Assembly (NCBI RefSeq): GCF_039537985.1
Contig: NZ_BAABBN010000015.1
Coordinates: 248,001 to 312,000 of the forward strand
Source of the DNA: Litoribacillus peritrichatus
Lineage (GTDB): Bacteria > Pseudomonadota > Gammaproteobacteria > Pseudomonadales > Litoribrevibacteraceae
DNA length: 64,000 nucleotides
Reading direction: 5' to 3'
In this document: one piece after another, positions 35,995-45,166 of the stretch
Position numbering within the stretch: the first letter of the stretch is position 1
How the letters are laid out: each line of letters starts with the position of its first letter
The notes under the pieces: generated by a model
The model's input: only the letters and a program-made list of their open reading frames with translations
Told to the model about the DNA's origin: nothing
Database searches by the model: none
Translations under genes and position numbers: made by a program

Positions 35995-37296
35995 ATGGAA
36001 AATGTATTAAACCTTTGGTACTCCTCCGGGATGTACAACATTGGAGTAGGCCAGTTCTCTATGATCGTGGTCTGCTTGGGTCTGTTGTACCTTGCCATCG
36101 TAAAAGGCTTCGAGCCTCTATTGCTTGTTCCTATCGGTATGGGCGGTATTCTTGCGAATATCCCTGAAGCTGGTTTGGCTTATCACGCACTTGAGCAAGC
36201 GTTGCATGTGGGTACGCCAGAACTTGCTAACCAGATTGCGCAAGCGTTAGGTGTGGCTGGTGATGTTGGCTATAAGGCTATTCTAACTGCATACGATGAA
36301 GCGCCAGCGGCGACTCAGACTGTTGCAATGAACATTGCACAGGATGCGGGCTACGGCCATGGTATGCTGTACCAGTTCTACTCGGTAGCGATTGGTTCTA
36401 CCATTGCTCCGCTGTTGATCTTCATGGGTGTTGGTGCGATGACGGATTTCGGTCCGCTATTGGCGAACCCTAAGACGCTTCTACTGGGTGCTGCAGCACA
36501 GTTTGGTATCTTCGCAACGGTATTCGGTGCGGTAGGTATGACTGAACTAGGTATTATGGAGTTCACTGTTGAGCAGGCAGCTGCTATCGGTATCATCGGT
36601 GGTGCTGACGGTCCTACTTCAATCTTCGTAGCTTCTAAGCTGGCGCCTGAATTCCTGGGTGCGATTGCGGTAGCAGCATACTCTTACATGGCATTGGTTC
36701 CTATGATCCAGCCGCCAATTATGAGAGCGCTTACTACTGAGAAAGAACGTGCGATCCAAATGACTCAGCAGCGTCACGTGACTAAGACTGAGAAAATCGT
36801 ATTCCCGATCATCGTTCTTGTTCTAGTAGCGCTATTGCTTCCTGATGCAGCTCCACTGCTTGGTATGTTCTGCTTTGGTAACTTGATGAAAGAGTGTGGC
36901 GTGGTTGATCGTTTGAGTGATACGGCTCAAAACGCGTTGATTAACGTTGTAACTATTTTCCTTGGTCTTTCTGTAGGTTCTAAGCTGGTGGCTGATAAGT
37001 TCCTGGCTACAGAAACTTTAGGCATCATGGCTTTGGGTATCGTTGCATTCGGTATCGGTACTGCGGCTGGTGTCATCATGGCTAAGATCATGAACAAGTT
37101 TGTTAAGACTCCGGTGAATCCGTTGATTGGTTCAGCGGGTGTATCTGCTGTACCTATGGCAGCCCGTGTATCCAACAAGGTTGGTCTTGAAGCGAATAAG
37201 CAGAACTTCCTGCTTATGCACGCGATGGGTCCAAACGTTGCTGGTGTAATCGGTTCTGCGGTAGCGGCAGGGGTGATGTTGAATTACTTGAGTTAA
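35995..37296 (+). CDS. oadB: Oxaloacetate decarboxylase beta chain (Na+ pump)
   Basis: A 433-residue integral membrane protein with about ten hydrophobic segments. It releases CO2 from carboxybiotin and pumps Na+ outward. The GMGGILANIPEAG stretch near residue 50 and the GGADGPTSIFVASKLAPE motif near 205 are typical of the family. The start has a GGGGCTGA-type site 8 bases before it. It ends the operon and is followed by a terminator. Confidence 0.96.
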   Translation: MENVLNLWYSSGMYNIGVGQFSMIVVCLGLLYLAIVKGFEPLLLVPIGMGGILANIPEAGLAYHALEQALHVGTPELANQIAQALGVAGDVGYKAILTAYDEAPAATQTVAMNIAQDAGYGHGMLYQFYSVAIGSTIAPLLIFMGVGAMTDFGPLLANPKTLLLGAAAQFGIFATVFGAVGMTELGIMEFTVEQAAAIGIIGGADGPTSIFVASKLAPEFLGAIAVAAYSYMALVPMIQPPIMRALTTEKERAIQMTQQRHVTKTEKIVFPIIVLVLVALLLPDAAPLLGMFCFGNLMKECGVVDRLSDTAQNALINVVTIFLGLSVGSKLVADKFLATETLGIMALGIVAFGIGTAAGVIMAKIMNKFVKTPVNPLIGSAGVSAVPMAARVSNKVGLEANKQNFLLMHAMGPNVAGVIGSAVAAGVMLNYLS

Positions 37297-37316
37297 TCAG
37301 GGATTCACTGAACCTC

Positions 37317-37350
37317 AAAAAAGCCACGCATATGCGTGGCTTTTTTATAT
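37317..37350 (+). terminator. Terminator after oadB
   Basis: Stem AAAAAAGCCACGCA paired with TGCGTGGCTTTTTT around a two-base loop, with a T run. The left A run allows action on the minus strand too. Confidence 0.85.
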
Positions 37351-37414
37351 CCGGCTGTTTTTTAAAGTCGCTTAACAGAGTTGAGTGAGTCTTAGGTCGG
37401 GTGCCTATTCTGCT

Positions 37415-38218
37415 TTAACCGTCAATATCTGAGTTCACCACCCATTCCTGTTTTGTGCTGCTGCCGACGTCGTGTTTATTTAAACGTCTGTCCATGTACT
37501 GAGTCAGTAAAATTTCCTGTTCCATTGATATATCAATAATGGGTAAGCGTTGGCCCAGTAAAGATTCTTTAAATTCTCGACTGGGGGCTCTCTCGCCTAC
37601 CATAGCGCGTAATGTGGCATTAAACAGTTCTTTACCGTCAATGGTGGATTTTCGTTTGCCGTCCAGTCTTAGAATGGTTGCGTCACGTAGAGAATCGTAG
37701 GCAATAGTGACTAATGATCCTACTCTGAAGTCGGATTTGAGCGATGTAAGCAAGGTTGTGATTTTAGGTTGCAGTTTGGTGTATTCGTCTTCGCTTAGCG
37801 TGATCAGGTAATCGTCCCTTAAAATGCGTTTGAAGCGACGATAGCTCATGCTTTCGTCCATTACGATTAACTGAAGTTCTTTGGCACCATCATTGGAATA
37901 AAGGACAGCCGTATTCGGAAACGAATCCTGGCTGTAAAGGCTGGCAATATAAACGGGCTTGGAACTGTGATAGCGCATGGCGCTGCCAATGTGTGTGACG
38001 GACATGCTGTTTTCGGTAAAGACTTCCGATGATGGAGGCCAGTACTCGGTACCTTGCGCAACGCTGGTGCTACCGTAAGCAAAACAAACGGTGGCAATGA
38101 GAGAAGTTAGCCAATGCTTTGCCCGTGATTTATGTGTGTTCGGGTCTGTTGGTATCAGATGACCTTGAACCTGTGAATGTTGAATCGCTTGAACCGATTG
38201 CTGAATGAACTTTCCCAT
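37415..38218 (-). CDS. Exported protein with chalcone isomerase-like domain
   Basis: A 267-residue protein whose N terminus has a long hydrophilic lead and then a hydrophobic stretch (LTSLIATVCFAYGSTSVAQG), a probable signal peptide. The core VTHIGSAMRYHSSKPVYIAS followed by LYSQ and KELQLIVMDESMSYRRFKRI matches the periplasmic chalcone isomerase-like family of proteobacteria, where the name describes the fold and no enzyme activity is known. A start at an internal Met would shorten the lead. It is a single minus-strand gene. Confidence 0.6.
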   Translation of the reverse strand: MGKFIQQSVQAIQHSQVQGHLIPTDPNTHKSRAKHWLTSLIATVCFAYGSTSVAQGTEYWPPSSEVFTENSMSVTHIGSAMRYHSSKPVYIASLYSQDSFPNTAVLYSNDGAKELQLIVMDESMSYRRFKRILRDDYLITLSEDEYTKLQPKITTLLTSLKSDFRVGSLVTIAYDSLRDATILRLDGKRKSTIDGKELFNATLRAMVGERAPSREFKESLLGQRLPIIDISMEQEILLTQYMDRRLNKHDVGSSTKQEWVVNSDIDG

Positions 38219-38616
38219 CTTACTTTCCCCAGAGCGTCAGTGTTCATGAAGAACTTCCTTCTAGGACTAAATATAGCAATCAAAATGATCAGGAAATGTA
38301 CAGTTGATGGGACAGCAAAGACGATAAATGAAACGTTTGTTTCTGGTGAAAGTGTGAGATATATCCTTCAAAAATAAGTGTTTTTTCGGTAATGATTTAG
38401 TGCTGAAGTTGGGAAAGTGCAGGCTGTTTTTCTCGGCTGAACAAGGAAAGTTGAAGGGTGTCCGCTTTGGCTGTGGAAGTCATCACAGTATCAGAAAATC
38501 AGCGGAATATACCATTTACTTTCTGTAAGCAGAAGACTACATAAATTAGGGCGTATAGATTCAGCGGTAATATTAAGGAGCCAGATCAGGCTCCTAATGT
38601 GGGGTTATTATTCTGC
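38219..38616. other. Intergenic region upstream of the chalcone isomerase-like gene
   Basis: 398 bases, A+T-rich. It contains a hairpin (38576-38595, AGGAGCC/GGCTCCT) at the 3' end of the minus-strand gene that follows, which may be a weak terminator. Open frames here are short and unsupported. Confidence 0.5.
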
Positions 38617-39192
38617 TCAGAACATGGCTTCCGAGAAATCATCACTCTTTGAGCCGGAGCTGGTGTTTTTCTTCGGGCTTTGTTGGTCGGCATCGCTTTC
38701 AGGTGGCGGTGTTGAACCCAGTTTAATGATTCTGTCCTTGGCTTTTTGGCGCAAAGCTTCCAGCAGTTGATCGTAATGCTCATACCAGGAGCGCGCTCCC
38801 TTAATCATCCGGGACTCGTCCCTCATGCTGTTTTGCAATAGCTTGATCAAGTGAATCACGTCGCGTTGTGCTTCTATGGCCGCCTCTCTTGGAATGCCCG
38901 AAGCACTCTCTTTTTGTAAGGCGATCAGTTGAATCTGAGCTGACATTTTATCAATAGTGGCTTGCTGGAGATCAAGCTGTGTTTTTAATTCATTGGTTTC
39001 TGTGGTTGTTGCGAGCTCTATGTCCGGCTGATCAGCAAGTAAGTAAGCAAGAGTTCCGACACCGAGTAACAGAACAAAGCTGATACCGGCCAATACGGTG
39101 ATAAACATCTTCAGTGTGTTATTTTTCTTTTCCAGCAACTGGATTTTTTGTTCTTCGGTTAACTCTTCTTTGTCATTATTGTCATCGGCCAT
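38617..39192 (-). CDS. Membrane-anchored coiled-coil protein, unknown function
   Basis: A 191-residue protein with an acidic N terminus, a short basic segment, one membrane helix (about residues 29-52), then a periplasmic helical region predicted by eye as coiled coil (TNELKTQLDLQQATIDKMS) and a serine/lysine-rich tail. I do not recognise the family. Single gene on the minus strand with a short hairpin after the stop and a 334-base gap before the next gene. Confidence 0.6.
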   Translation of the reverse strand: MADDNNDKEELTEEQKIQLLEKKNNTLKMFITVLAGISFVLLLGVGTLAYLLADQPDIELATTTETNELKTQLDLQQATIDKMSAQIQLIALQKESASGIPREAAIEAQRDVIHLIKLLQNSMRDESRMIKGARSWYEHYDQLLEALRQKAKDRIIKLGSTPPPESDADQQSPKKNTSSGSKSDDFSEAMF

Positions 39193-39526
39193 TCTAATCT
39201 CTCATGTATTTTAAAGTGCTTAGCCAGTCTATCGGCAGCATAAGTGAAAGAGTTTAGTAGTGAATTAAATAAGATAGACCAAACTACTCATAATTCAACC
39301 TAACAAGCCTTGCTAGGTTATTGAATTACAAGTTACTCAGCGAAATTCTTAATAAAAAAAACTCAACATGTCCAATACGTTGCGTTAAGAACAGTACTTT
39401 TAGGTAGTTGGAAAATGATGACTCAGTCACTTTTTTACGACTTAAGTATAAACTGTGTACGCAAATTGCTATGAGCTAATCAATTGATTTTTAAGTCAAA
39501 GGTTGTTCATACGCGAAGGAGCCACA
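39193..39526. other. Divergent intergenic region with an inverted repeat
   Basis: 334 bases, A+T-rich, between two divergent genes. It holds the inverted repeat at 39291-39328. No other structure recognised. Confidence 0.5.
39291..39328. repeat. Inverted repeat in the divergent region
   Basis: Outer arms TAATTCAA/TTGAATTA with inner CCTA/TAGG around an 11-base centre. It could be a regulator-binding site for either gene. Confidence 0.5.
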
Positions 39527-39874
39527 ATGAACTACGACAAGTCCATGATTGATCTGATTCAAGAGATTCGACGGCGCGCTGATTCTGAAGACAAACCGGG
39601 CATTAAATTGGCTAATCCAGAGCTATTTAATGAATTAATCCCCATTTATCAGGGCTCAGACGATGCGATTCTGAAAGCCTTGACGAAAGAGTTGTTTCAT
39701 AAAGCAGGGGAAGGTTGGTCTCAAAAACTTGAGGCTGGCGAAATTTCAGAGGATAAGTACGTTACTAAAGTTTATCGAGGTCGTGTTCAGTTAGTGAGCG
39801 CTAAGCTGGATGAAAGCACTGAAGTGGTGCGAGACAAGCCAAAAAAAATGTACAGAGGGCGAGTGGTTGCCTGA
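39527..39874 (+). CDS. Small hypothetical protein with two YRGR motifs
   Basis: A 115-residue soluble protein, unrecognised. The N-terminal part (MIDLIQEIRRRADSEDKPGI) is helical and the C-terminal third carries KVYRGRVQLV and KMYRGRVVA, an internal near-duplication separated by 25 residues. AAGGAG lies six bases before the ATG at 39527, so that start is well supported. Function unknown. Confidence 0.65.
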   Translation: MNYDKSMIDLIQEIRRRADSEDKPGIKLANPELFNELIPIYQGSDDAILKALTKELFHKAGEGWSQKLEAGEISEDKYVTKVYRGRVQLVSAKLDESTEVVRDKPKKMYRGRVVA

Positions 39875-40090
39875 TGTTTGCGCAAAATTAATCGGACGAA
39901 TAATTCTGAATTAAGATTGCACCAATTAAGTTCGGTTTTGTGGCTGATATACGCAAACAGCAGAGATAAGAGGTGAGTTCTTTATTTTTTGCTAGAATTT
40001 AGAGAGGTTTGATAATCGAAGATGCACAAATTTGGACTCGGTTATCTGAAGGCAAGAACGTGATCTGATTGCTGTATGGGCGCCGAGCAT

Positions 40091-40483
40091 ATGAAGTGTA
40101 TGAGCTTAGTGTTAATTGTTTTTTCACCGTTGCTTTTTGCTGAAACTTATCTTTGTCGTGGAGATGCAGGTGCCGGAGTAGAAAACGGAGGGCCTGCCGG
40201 TATACAGTCTCTGATATACGATGTTTCCAAGTTTCAGTTACGTCTCTCAAATGAGCGGGGTCATTGGTCGTTGACTGAAAATAACGACGCTTCTCCCATC
40301 TTTGAGCATTGCGAATCTCAGTATCGCTGTGTGCCGGAAGAAGGCTTTTTCGGGGTGTTTTACATGACAAAAAGTCATGTGTTCACGTATGTGATTCAAA
40401 AAGCCTATGGCCACGATTTAAGCTGGCAGATTTTATATTCCATTAAAGGTCGTTGCGAATTGGTTAATGAGGTAAGCCATTAA
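40091..40483 (+). CDS. Small exported hypothetical protein
   Basis: A 130-residue protein with a signal peptide (MKCMSLVLIVFSPLLFAET; cleavage near residue 16) and four cysteines in the mature part (LCRGDAG, EHCESQYRC, GRCELV), which may form two disulfides. The ATG at 40091 puts the hydrophobic core at the right distance; an in-frame ATG at 40076 is the alternative. No family recognised. Confidence 0.55.
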   Translation: MKCMSLVLIVFSPLLFAETYLCRGDAGAGVENGGPAGIQSLIYDVSKFQLRLSNERGHWSLTENNDASPIFEHCESQYRCVPEEGFFGVFYMTKSHVFTYVIQKAYGHDLSWQILYSIKGRCELVNEVSH

Positions 40484-40496
40484 ATGGTGTGTTGTT

Positions 40497-40515
40497 ACTG
40501 ACACATACTGTCAGT
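40497..40515. promoter_or_regulatory. 19-bp palindrome before the AlkC-like gene
   Basis: ACTGACA and TGTCAGT flank a five-base centre. It lies just before a possible promoter (TTGAGA 40521-40526, 16 bases, TTTAAT 40543-40548). It may be an operator or the terminator of the gene before. Confidence 0.45.
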
Positions 40516-40572
40516 GTCTTTTGAGAGTATTGCTTTAGTATATTTAATTTCACTCTTCAGAAGAGACAACGT

Positions 40573-41712
40573 ATGGCAGAGCCCCTTAAACATCGATTTG
40601 GCCCCGAGATTCCCGAAAAAATATCTGCAATGATTGTGGAGGTTTATCCAGAATTTACGGTGAATGATTTTCTCGAATTTTGTCTTTCTGATTACCAAGC
40701 CCTGGAGCTGAAAGCGCGTGCATTGCGAATTGCGCAAGGGTTTAAAGCGACTTTGCCTGATTCATACCCGGAAGCGATAAAGATTTTGGTTCATTCGTTG
40801 GGCGAAAAACTGACCAAAACGGATGACTTCGGCATGAGCCCATTTGTGTACTTTCCTCACGTGTTGTTTGTGTCGGAATACGGTTTGGAGCATTTTGAGG
40901 AATCCATGGCCGCGCAATACGAATTAACTCAACGTTTTTCGGCGGAATTCAGCATTCGGGCATTCATTGAGAAATATCCTGAAGATACTATGGCGCGGCT
41001 GGCAGAATGGGCGCTTGATCCGGACGTGCACATTCGTCGTTTGGCCTCAGAAGGGACGAGACCCAGATTGCCTTGGGCGCAACGCTTGCCGATCTTTCAA
41101 AAAGATCCACAGCCTGTATTGAAAATATTGGAATTGTTAAAGGATGATCCTGAACTATTCGTGCGCCGTTCGGTGGCAAATAACTTGAATGACATTGGCA
41201 AAGATAATCCTCAGGTGCTGGTGGATGTGGCTGAACGTTGGATGGTCGGAGCCTCGGCTGAGAGACAGTGGATTGTTCGGCATGCACTGAGGTCTGCAGT
41301 GAAACGCGCGGAGCCCAAAGCGTTGGCGATTCTGGGCTATCAACCATCGGAAAATCTGGAAGTGGTTTCAGTTAAGATAACGCCGACGAAAGTTAACAAA
41401 GGTGAGTCGGTGACGGTTTGCTTTACGTTGAAAAATAACGGTTCACTCCAACAGTCGGTCATGGCGGATTTCAGCATTCACTTTGTGAAAGCCAACGGTA
41501 AAACCAGCCCGAAAGTGTTTAAGATGAAATCACTCCAACTTGGGCCGAATGAACAGGTAACTTTGAGTAAAAAGGTATCTTTGGCTGAGATGACCACCCG
41601 GAAACATTATCCGGGTGTGCATAAAGTGGATGTGATCTTAAATGGCGTCACACATCCGTTAGGGCAGTTCGAGTTAATGGCCTTGGAAGCTATTGAGGAG
41701 AGTTTGTCCTAA
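40573..41712 (+). CDS. AlkC-like DNA alkylation repair glycosylase with Ig-like domain
   Basis: A 379-residue protein made of HEAT-like helical repeats (about residues 1-255), as in the AlkC/AlkD DNA glycosylases that remove 3-methyladenine and related bases without flipping them. Recognisable stretches are ALDPDVHIRRLASEGTRPRL and LLKDDPELFVRRSVANNLND. Residues about 265-375 form a beta-rich domain (VVSVKITPTKVNKGESVTVC start) that matches the Ig-like C-terminal domain found in one AlkC subgroup. The gene stands alone, after a palindrome. Confidence 0.82.
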   Translation: MAEPLKHRFGPEIPEKISAMIVEVYPEFTVNDFLEFCLSDYQALELKARALRIAQGFKATLPDSYPEAIKILVHSLGEKLTKTDDFGMSPFVYFPHVLFVSEYGLEHFEESMAAQYELTQRFSAEFSIRAFIEKYPEDTMARLAEWALDPDVHIRRLASEGTRPRLPWAQRLPIFQKDPQPVLKILELLKDDPELFVRRSVANNLNDIGKDNPQVLVDVAERWMVGASAERQWIVRHALRSAVKRAEPKALAILGYQPSENLEVVSVKITPTKVNKGESVTVCFTLKNNGSLQQSVMADFSIHFVKANGKTSPKVFKMKSLQLGPNEQVTLSKKVSLAEMTTRKHYPGVHKVDVILNGVTHPLGQFELMALEAIEESLS

Positions 41713-41869
41713 CAGGTTGTTGCTTTTCTATCTGTGTTGCCTTAACAGTGTTAAAATCAGGCTCAAAGTGCTCATTTATGATTATAATACCCAAGGGGCA
41801 CACAGACTCCGCTTTTTCGTCTGATTTTGCCTTGTTAAGCCTGCCTCGATAACGAAAATCAACAGCCTA

Positions 41870-43378
41870 CTAGGGCTTATATTCAATCGGCGCCAACTCT
41901 CCATTTTCTGAGCCGTTCTCATCTTCGTTGTTTTGATTGACGGCTCCGCTTGAATAGCCTTCCGTTTGTTTTTGAAGCGTTTCTTCCTGATCTGTTTCTG
42001 GCTCAGGATTTCGGGCTTTCAGCGCTTGTACTAAGGCCCTGCACTGATGGGCTTGCTTTTCCATATTTGGCAGCTCGTCCAGTTCATTCGCAAGTAATTC
42101 ATATGCCGGAATTAAATGCAGAAAACTCGGGTCTGATTTATGTAAGCCGTATAACAGTTTCACTGCTTGTTTGGCATTGCCATTGTTGGAGCAGGCTTTG
42201 GCCAGTTCAAATCGAAGCCGAGCCGCTTCCGGCTGATAGTTCGGCAAGGCAAGGATGACTTTCTGATAGTCGATGTAGAGGGTTCGTGTGTGGTGGTTGC
42301 GAACCAAAAAGCTGAAGTAATTTTCGAAACAAAGTTGTGCTTCCGCTTGTTTGGCCGGGTCTGAGCGGTGTGCCGGTAGCTGTGACAAAGTAAACCGGAA
42401 GTAATCTGCGTTTAAATGGCTGTTGTCTTTAAACCGGAGAATGGATTCTTTGAGTGTGCTGTTGGCTTCCTGCCAGCGTCCTTCTTTGATCATCACATGA
42501 ACACGGGCACTGATTTTTTCAGCCTCCGGACGAATCTGTGTCGCATTACTGTCTTCAAGGTCTGCGGTATAACCCAGTTCATGCTGATACTGGAAAATCA
42601 TATATCCCATGATATGGAAGGTGACCACAAAATAGTAATTGGCCACTGCGGATTGAAACACCAGTGTCAGAGCGTTTTGCTGATAAATAATCAGGTCGCT
42701 CAAAATACCCACCGACGTCATCATGATCAGAATGATTCCGAGTATTAAGCAGTAAGGCAGGCCTATCCGGGAGATTAAGCCAATGATTTGCAATGGGTTA
42801 ATGGCGTCTAATAAGTTCTCGGTGATGGCATACAAAATGATGATGGCAGGGAACACGGCGATCAACAGAAACCCCAGTAAACTGCCAAACGCCGGGTTGA
42901 GATAAATGTAGGCGGAGATGGCAATGACACTTAACCCGGTAATAATCAGGGCCAGCTTAAACACCAGTAAAATACTGCCTTCGTAAGATTCACTGAAATC
43001 CGGCGGGGTCATTTTTCCCTTCGCGGTAGCAGACAAACAATTGAAGCAGTATTTGATGATGACGGCCGCGCCAATCAGGTTTAGTGCAACCATCAACGGC
43101 AAGGATAAATACGCAGCAAGAGTGGTCATCAGTGATATAAGGCCAATCATCACCAGCACTTCGGTGGCTAACGGGTATTTAAACGCTACATCAATGCGTC
43201 GCCAGAAAGGAAGCACATCCGCTGTCACCCCGACCGAGGTCACTTCACTGCCACAGCACAAACAACGGTGTTTGGTGGCGTCCCGGCCTTCGTCAATGCA
43301 GGTTTTGCACAAGTGACTTTCGCAGTGGTTGCAATAAAAACGGGCTGCATTTAAAGGGTGGTATTTACAGTAAGACAT
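41870..43378 (-). CDS. Membrane protein with N-terminal B-box-like zinc finger and TPR-like tail
   Basis: A 502-residue protein. Residues 1-43 have a B-box-type zinc finger (CKYHPLNAARFYCNHC, LCKTC, HRCLCC). Six to seven membrane helices follow (about 70-270). The cytoplasmic tail (about 285-465) is helical, with TPR-like spacing (ARLRFELAKACSNNGNAKQA). It overlaps the end of the rhomboid gene by one base (TAATG), so the two are coupled and probably act together. Function unknown. Confidence 0.7.
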   Translation of the reverse strand: MSYCKYHPLNAARFYCNHCESHLCKTCIDEGRDATKHRCLCCGSEVTSVGVTADVLPFWRRIDVAFKYPLATEVLVMIGLISLMTTLAAYLSLPLMVALNLIGAAVIIKYCFNCLSATAKGKMTPPDFSESYEGSILLVFKLALIITGLSVIAISAYIYLNPAFGSLLGFLLIAVFPAIIILYAITENLLDAINPLQIIGLISRIGLPYCLILGIILIMMTSVGILSDLIIYQQNALTLVFQSAVANYYFVVTFHIMGYMIFQYQHELGYTADLEDSNATQIRPEAEKISARVHVMIKEGRWQEANSTLKESILRFKDNSHLNADYFRFTLSQLPAHRSDPAKQAEAQLCFENYFSFLVRNHHTRTLYIDYQKVILALPNYQPEAARLRFELAKACSNNGNAKQAVKLLYGLHKSDPSFLHLIPAYELLANELDELPNMEKQAHQCRALVQALKARNPEPETDQEETLQKQTEGYSSGAVNQNNEDENGSENGELAPIEYKP

Positions 43379-44904
43379 TACAGACTCCCCAATGTGTTTT
43401 GATCCGCAATGGCTTGGTAGTGTTTAGCTTTGGCTTTGTTTTTCTGCTTCTCAAATAGGAACGACAACTTTTGGGCGAGGCCGATTAAGGCCGGGTCATT
43501 GGGTTGTTTGTCGTGTAGCCGGTTGAACAGGGTTTCTACTTGGGTAAGGTTGTCCGGTGTTAAGATGTTGATCGCCAGTTTTACGCTGCTTTTCACATCG
43601 ACGTTCTCGTGCAGGGGTTCGCTTTCTTCCCAGGCTTTGGCTAACTGTTGAACCTGCTGAGCGGAGAAAGGACGCACCTGAATCAGCGCTAACAAGTGAT
43701 TCAAACGAGAGGTTTTCCCCAGCGCCTGTGATATGTGGTAACTGAGCAAGCTCAGCTCAAATTCCTCACCGTATTCTTTTTGATGCAGGTCTATGGCTTT
43801 GAGTGCCTGGTCGAATCTGAAGTGATCAATATGAGCGTATATTTTGGCCAGTGACTGCTGCTCTGCGGGCAGCTGTTGATCTTCTTCCACGTACTCGTTG
43901 TTGATTAAATCCGGTTTGAATTTATAACAGAACGCCATCAGTAAGCCGCCCCCGATAAAACCGCCGGTATGACACATGAAGGCCACGCCCGAATTGGGAT
44001 TAAAATAAAAGTCCAACAACTCTTTACCTATGTAAAAGGGCAGAATTAACAGCGCGGGTGCCCGGAAATATCCGGCAAAGACAAAGATCCAATAAAAGAA
44101 TTCGATTTTGCGTAACCGGAATATACCCAGGTACATGGCCATGACTCCGGATATCGAACCCGAGGCGCCCACCAAAGGCACCTGACTGCTTAAGTCTATG
44201 ACCGCATACAACAGGCCACCAATAACACCGGATGCCAGGTAGAGGCCAAGAAACAGCCAGGCACCCAGTGCGGCCTCAACGGCAAACCCACAAAAGATCA
44301 AAAAGAACAGGTTACCGAGTAAGTGATAAAAGTCGCCATGCAGGAACTGGTAACTGATTAAGGTAACAGGGTTTAAGGTCTCAGGAATTACCCCCCCCTG
44401 GAAGCTACTGATGGAATAGAAGTAGTCATCCACTTCTTGTCGGCGTCGTTTCCAGTTGGGGAAATCGTCGTTCACCCGGTAAGGGTCGAAAACCAGTTGC
44501 TCCTCATGGTTCAGAATGTATTGATAAAACGCATCATCGCCCACAATGTATTCAATGACGTCGTAGTAGTATTCTTCGGAATAGGCCTGACGTAAGCCGG
44601 TTAACAGCTCTTTTTCATTTTCTTCGAGTAAATAATTCTGAAACGCAGGCCATTCGGATTGAAGCAGGTTGTTGCGGTCGTAGGCTTCTAATGCATTGTT
44701 GTACTTAGTGTCATCGGCCGATTGGTAAAGGAAAAATACCAGGATATTTAAGAGCGCAATGCTGAATAACATGATAGGCGCATGTTTCCAGTCAAAGCGT
44801 TTTTCAGTGGGTAAAACAATCATGCTAATCCCTAGCGCGTAGAGTGACAAAACAGGAGTAAGAGGCAATTTTAAATGTTTTGGCGTTGCGCTTCTATCCG
44901 CCAT
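43378..44904 (-). CDS. Rhomboid-family intramembrane serine protease with long soluble tail
   Basis: A 508-residue protein. The rhomboid core has the catalytic motif GASG with Ser248 and the partner His312 in CHTGGFIGG, inside six to seven membrane segments (about 170-335). A long N-terminal region (about 70-165) faces the periplasm by prediction, and a C-terminal soluble region (about 350-508) is helical and TPR-like. It is far larger than a rhombosortase. Coupled to the B-box membrane protein downstream. Substrate unknown. Confidence 0.85.
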   Translation of the reverse strand: MADRSATPKHLKLPLTPVLSLYALGISMIVLPTEKRFDWKHAPIMLFSIALLNILVFFLYQSADDTKYNNALEAYDRNNLLQSEWPAFQNYLLEENEKELLTGLRQAYSEEYYYDVIEYIVGDDAFYQYILNHEEQLVFDPYRVNDDFPNWKRRRQEVDDYFYSISSFQGGVIPETLNPVTLISYQFLHGDFYHLLGNLFFLIFCGFAVEAALGAWLFLGLYLASGVIGGLLYAVIDLSSQVPLVGASGSISGVMAMYLGIFRLRKIEFFYWIFVFAGYFRAPALLILPFYIGKELLDFYFNPNSGVAFMCHTGGFIGGGLLMAFCYKFKPDLINNEYVEEDQQLPAEQQSLAKIYAHIDHFRFDQALKAIDLHQKEYGEEFELSLLSYHISQALGKTSRLNHLLALIQVRPFSAQQVQQLAKAWEESEPLHENVDVKSSVKLAINILTPDNLTQVETLFNRLHDKQPNDPALIGLAQKLSFLFEKQKNKAKAKHYQAIADQNTLGSL

Positions 44905-45166
44905 TTCACCTTTTGACGAACAGCACTTGAGGCTAAGGCCGACTCTGTTTTTTGGCGTGCTCCGGCGGCTCTTTGAGGTGTCAGCCTGAGCTGTGTTTGG
45001 TTCAGTAATTCAACGGAATCAATGGATTGCTGGCTGTGGCTGATTTTCCTGTGAACAGGGCCTCAATTTATCTGGTGTAAAATTAATCCATGCGCGAAAA
45101 GGTGATGTCGTCAAACGATTTCATGGTCGGCCGTTTATATGCTTTAAAAAAGTCAAAAGGAGTGAC

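Noticed and set aside
38177..38377. 66-codon plus-strand frame
   Set aside because: It overlaps the start of the minus-strand chalcone isomerase-like gene and has no ribosome-binding site.
43378..44904. Rhomboid protease as the rhombosortase for the GlyGly-CTERM proteins
   Set aside because: It is about 500 residues with large extra domains, whereas rhombosortases are short; it lies 8 kb away and is coupled to a different gene. It cannot be ruled out without a tree, but the sequence does not support it.
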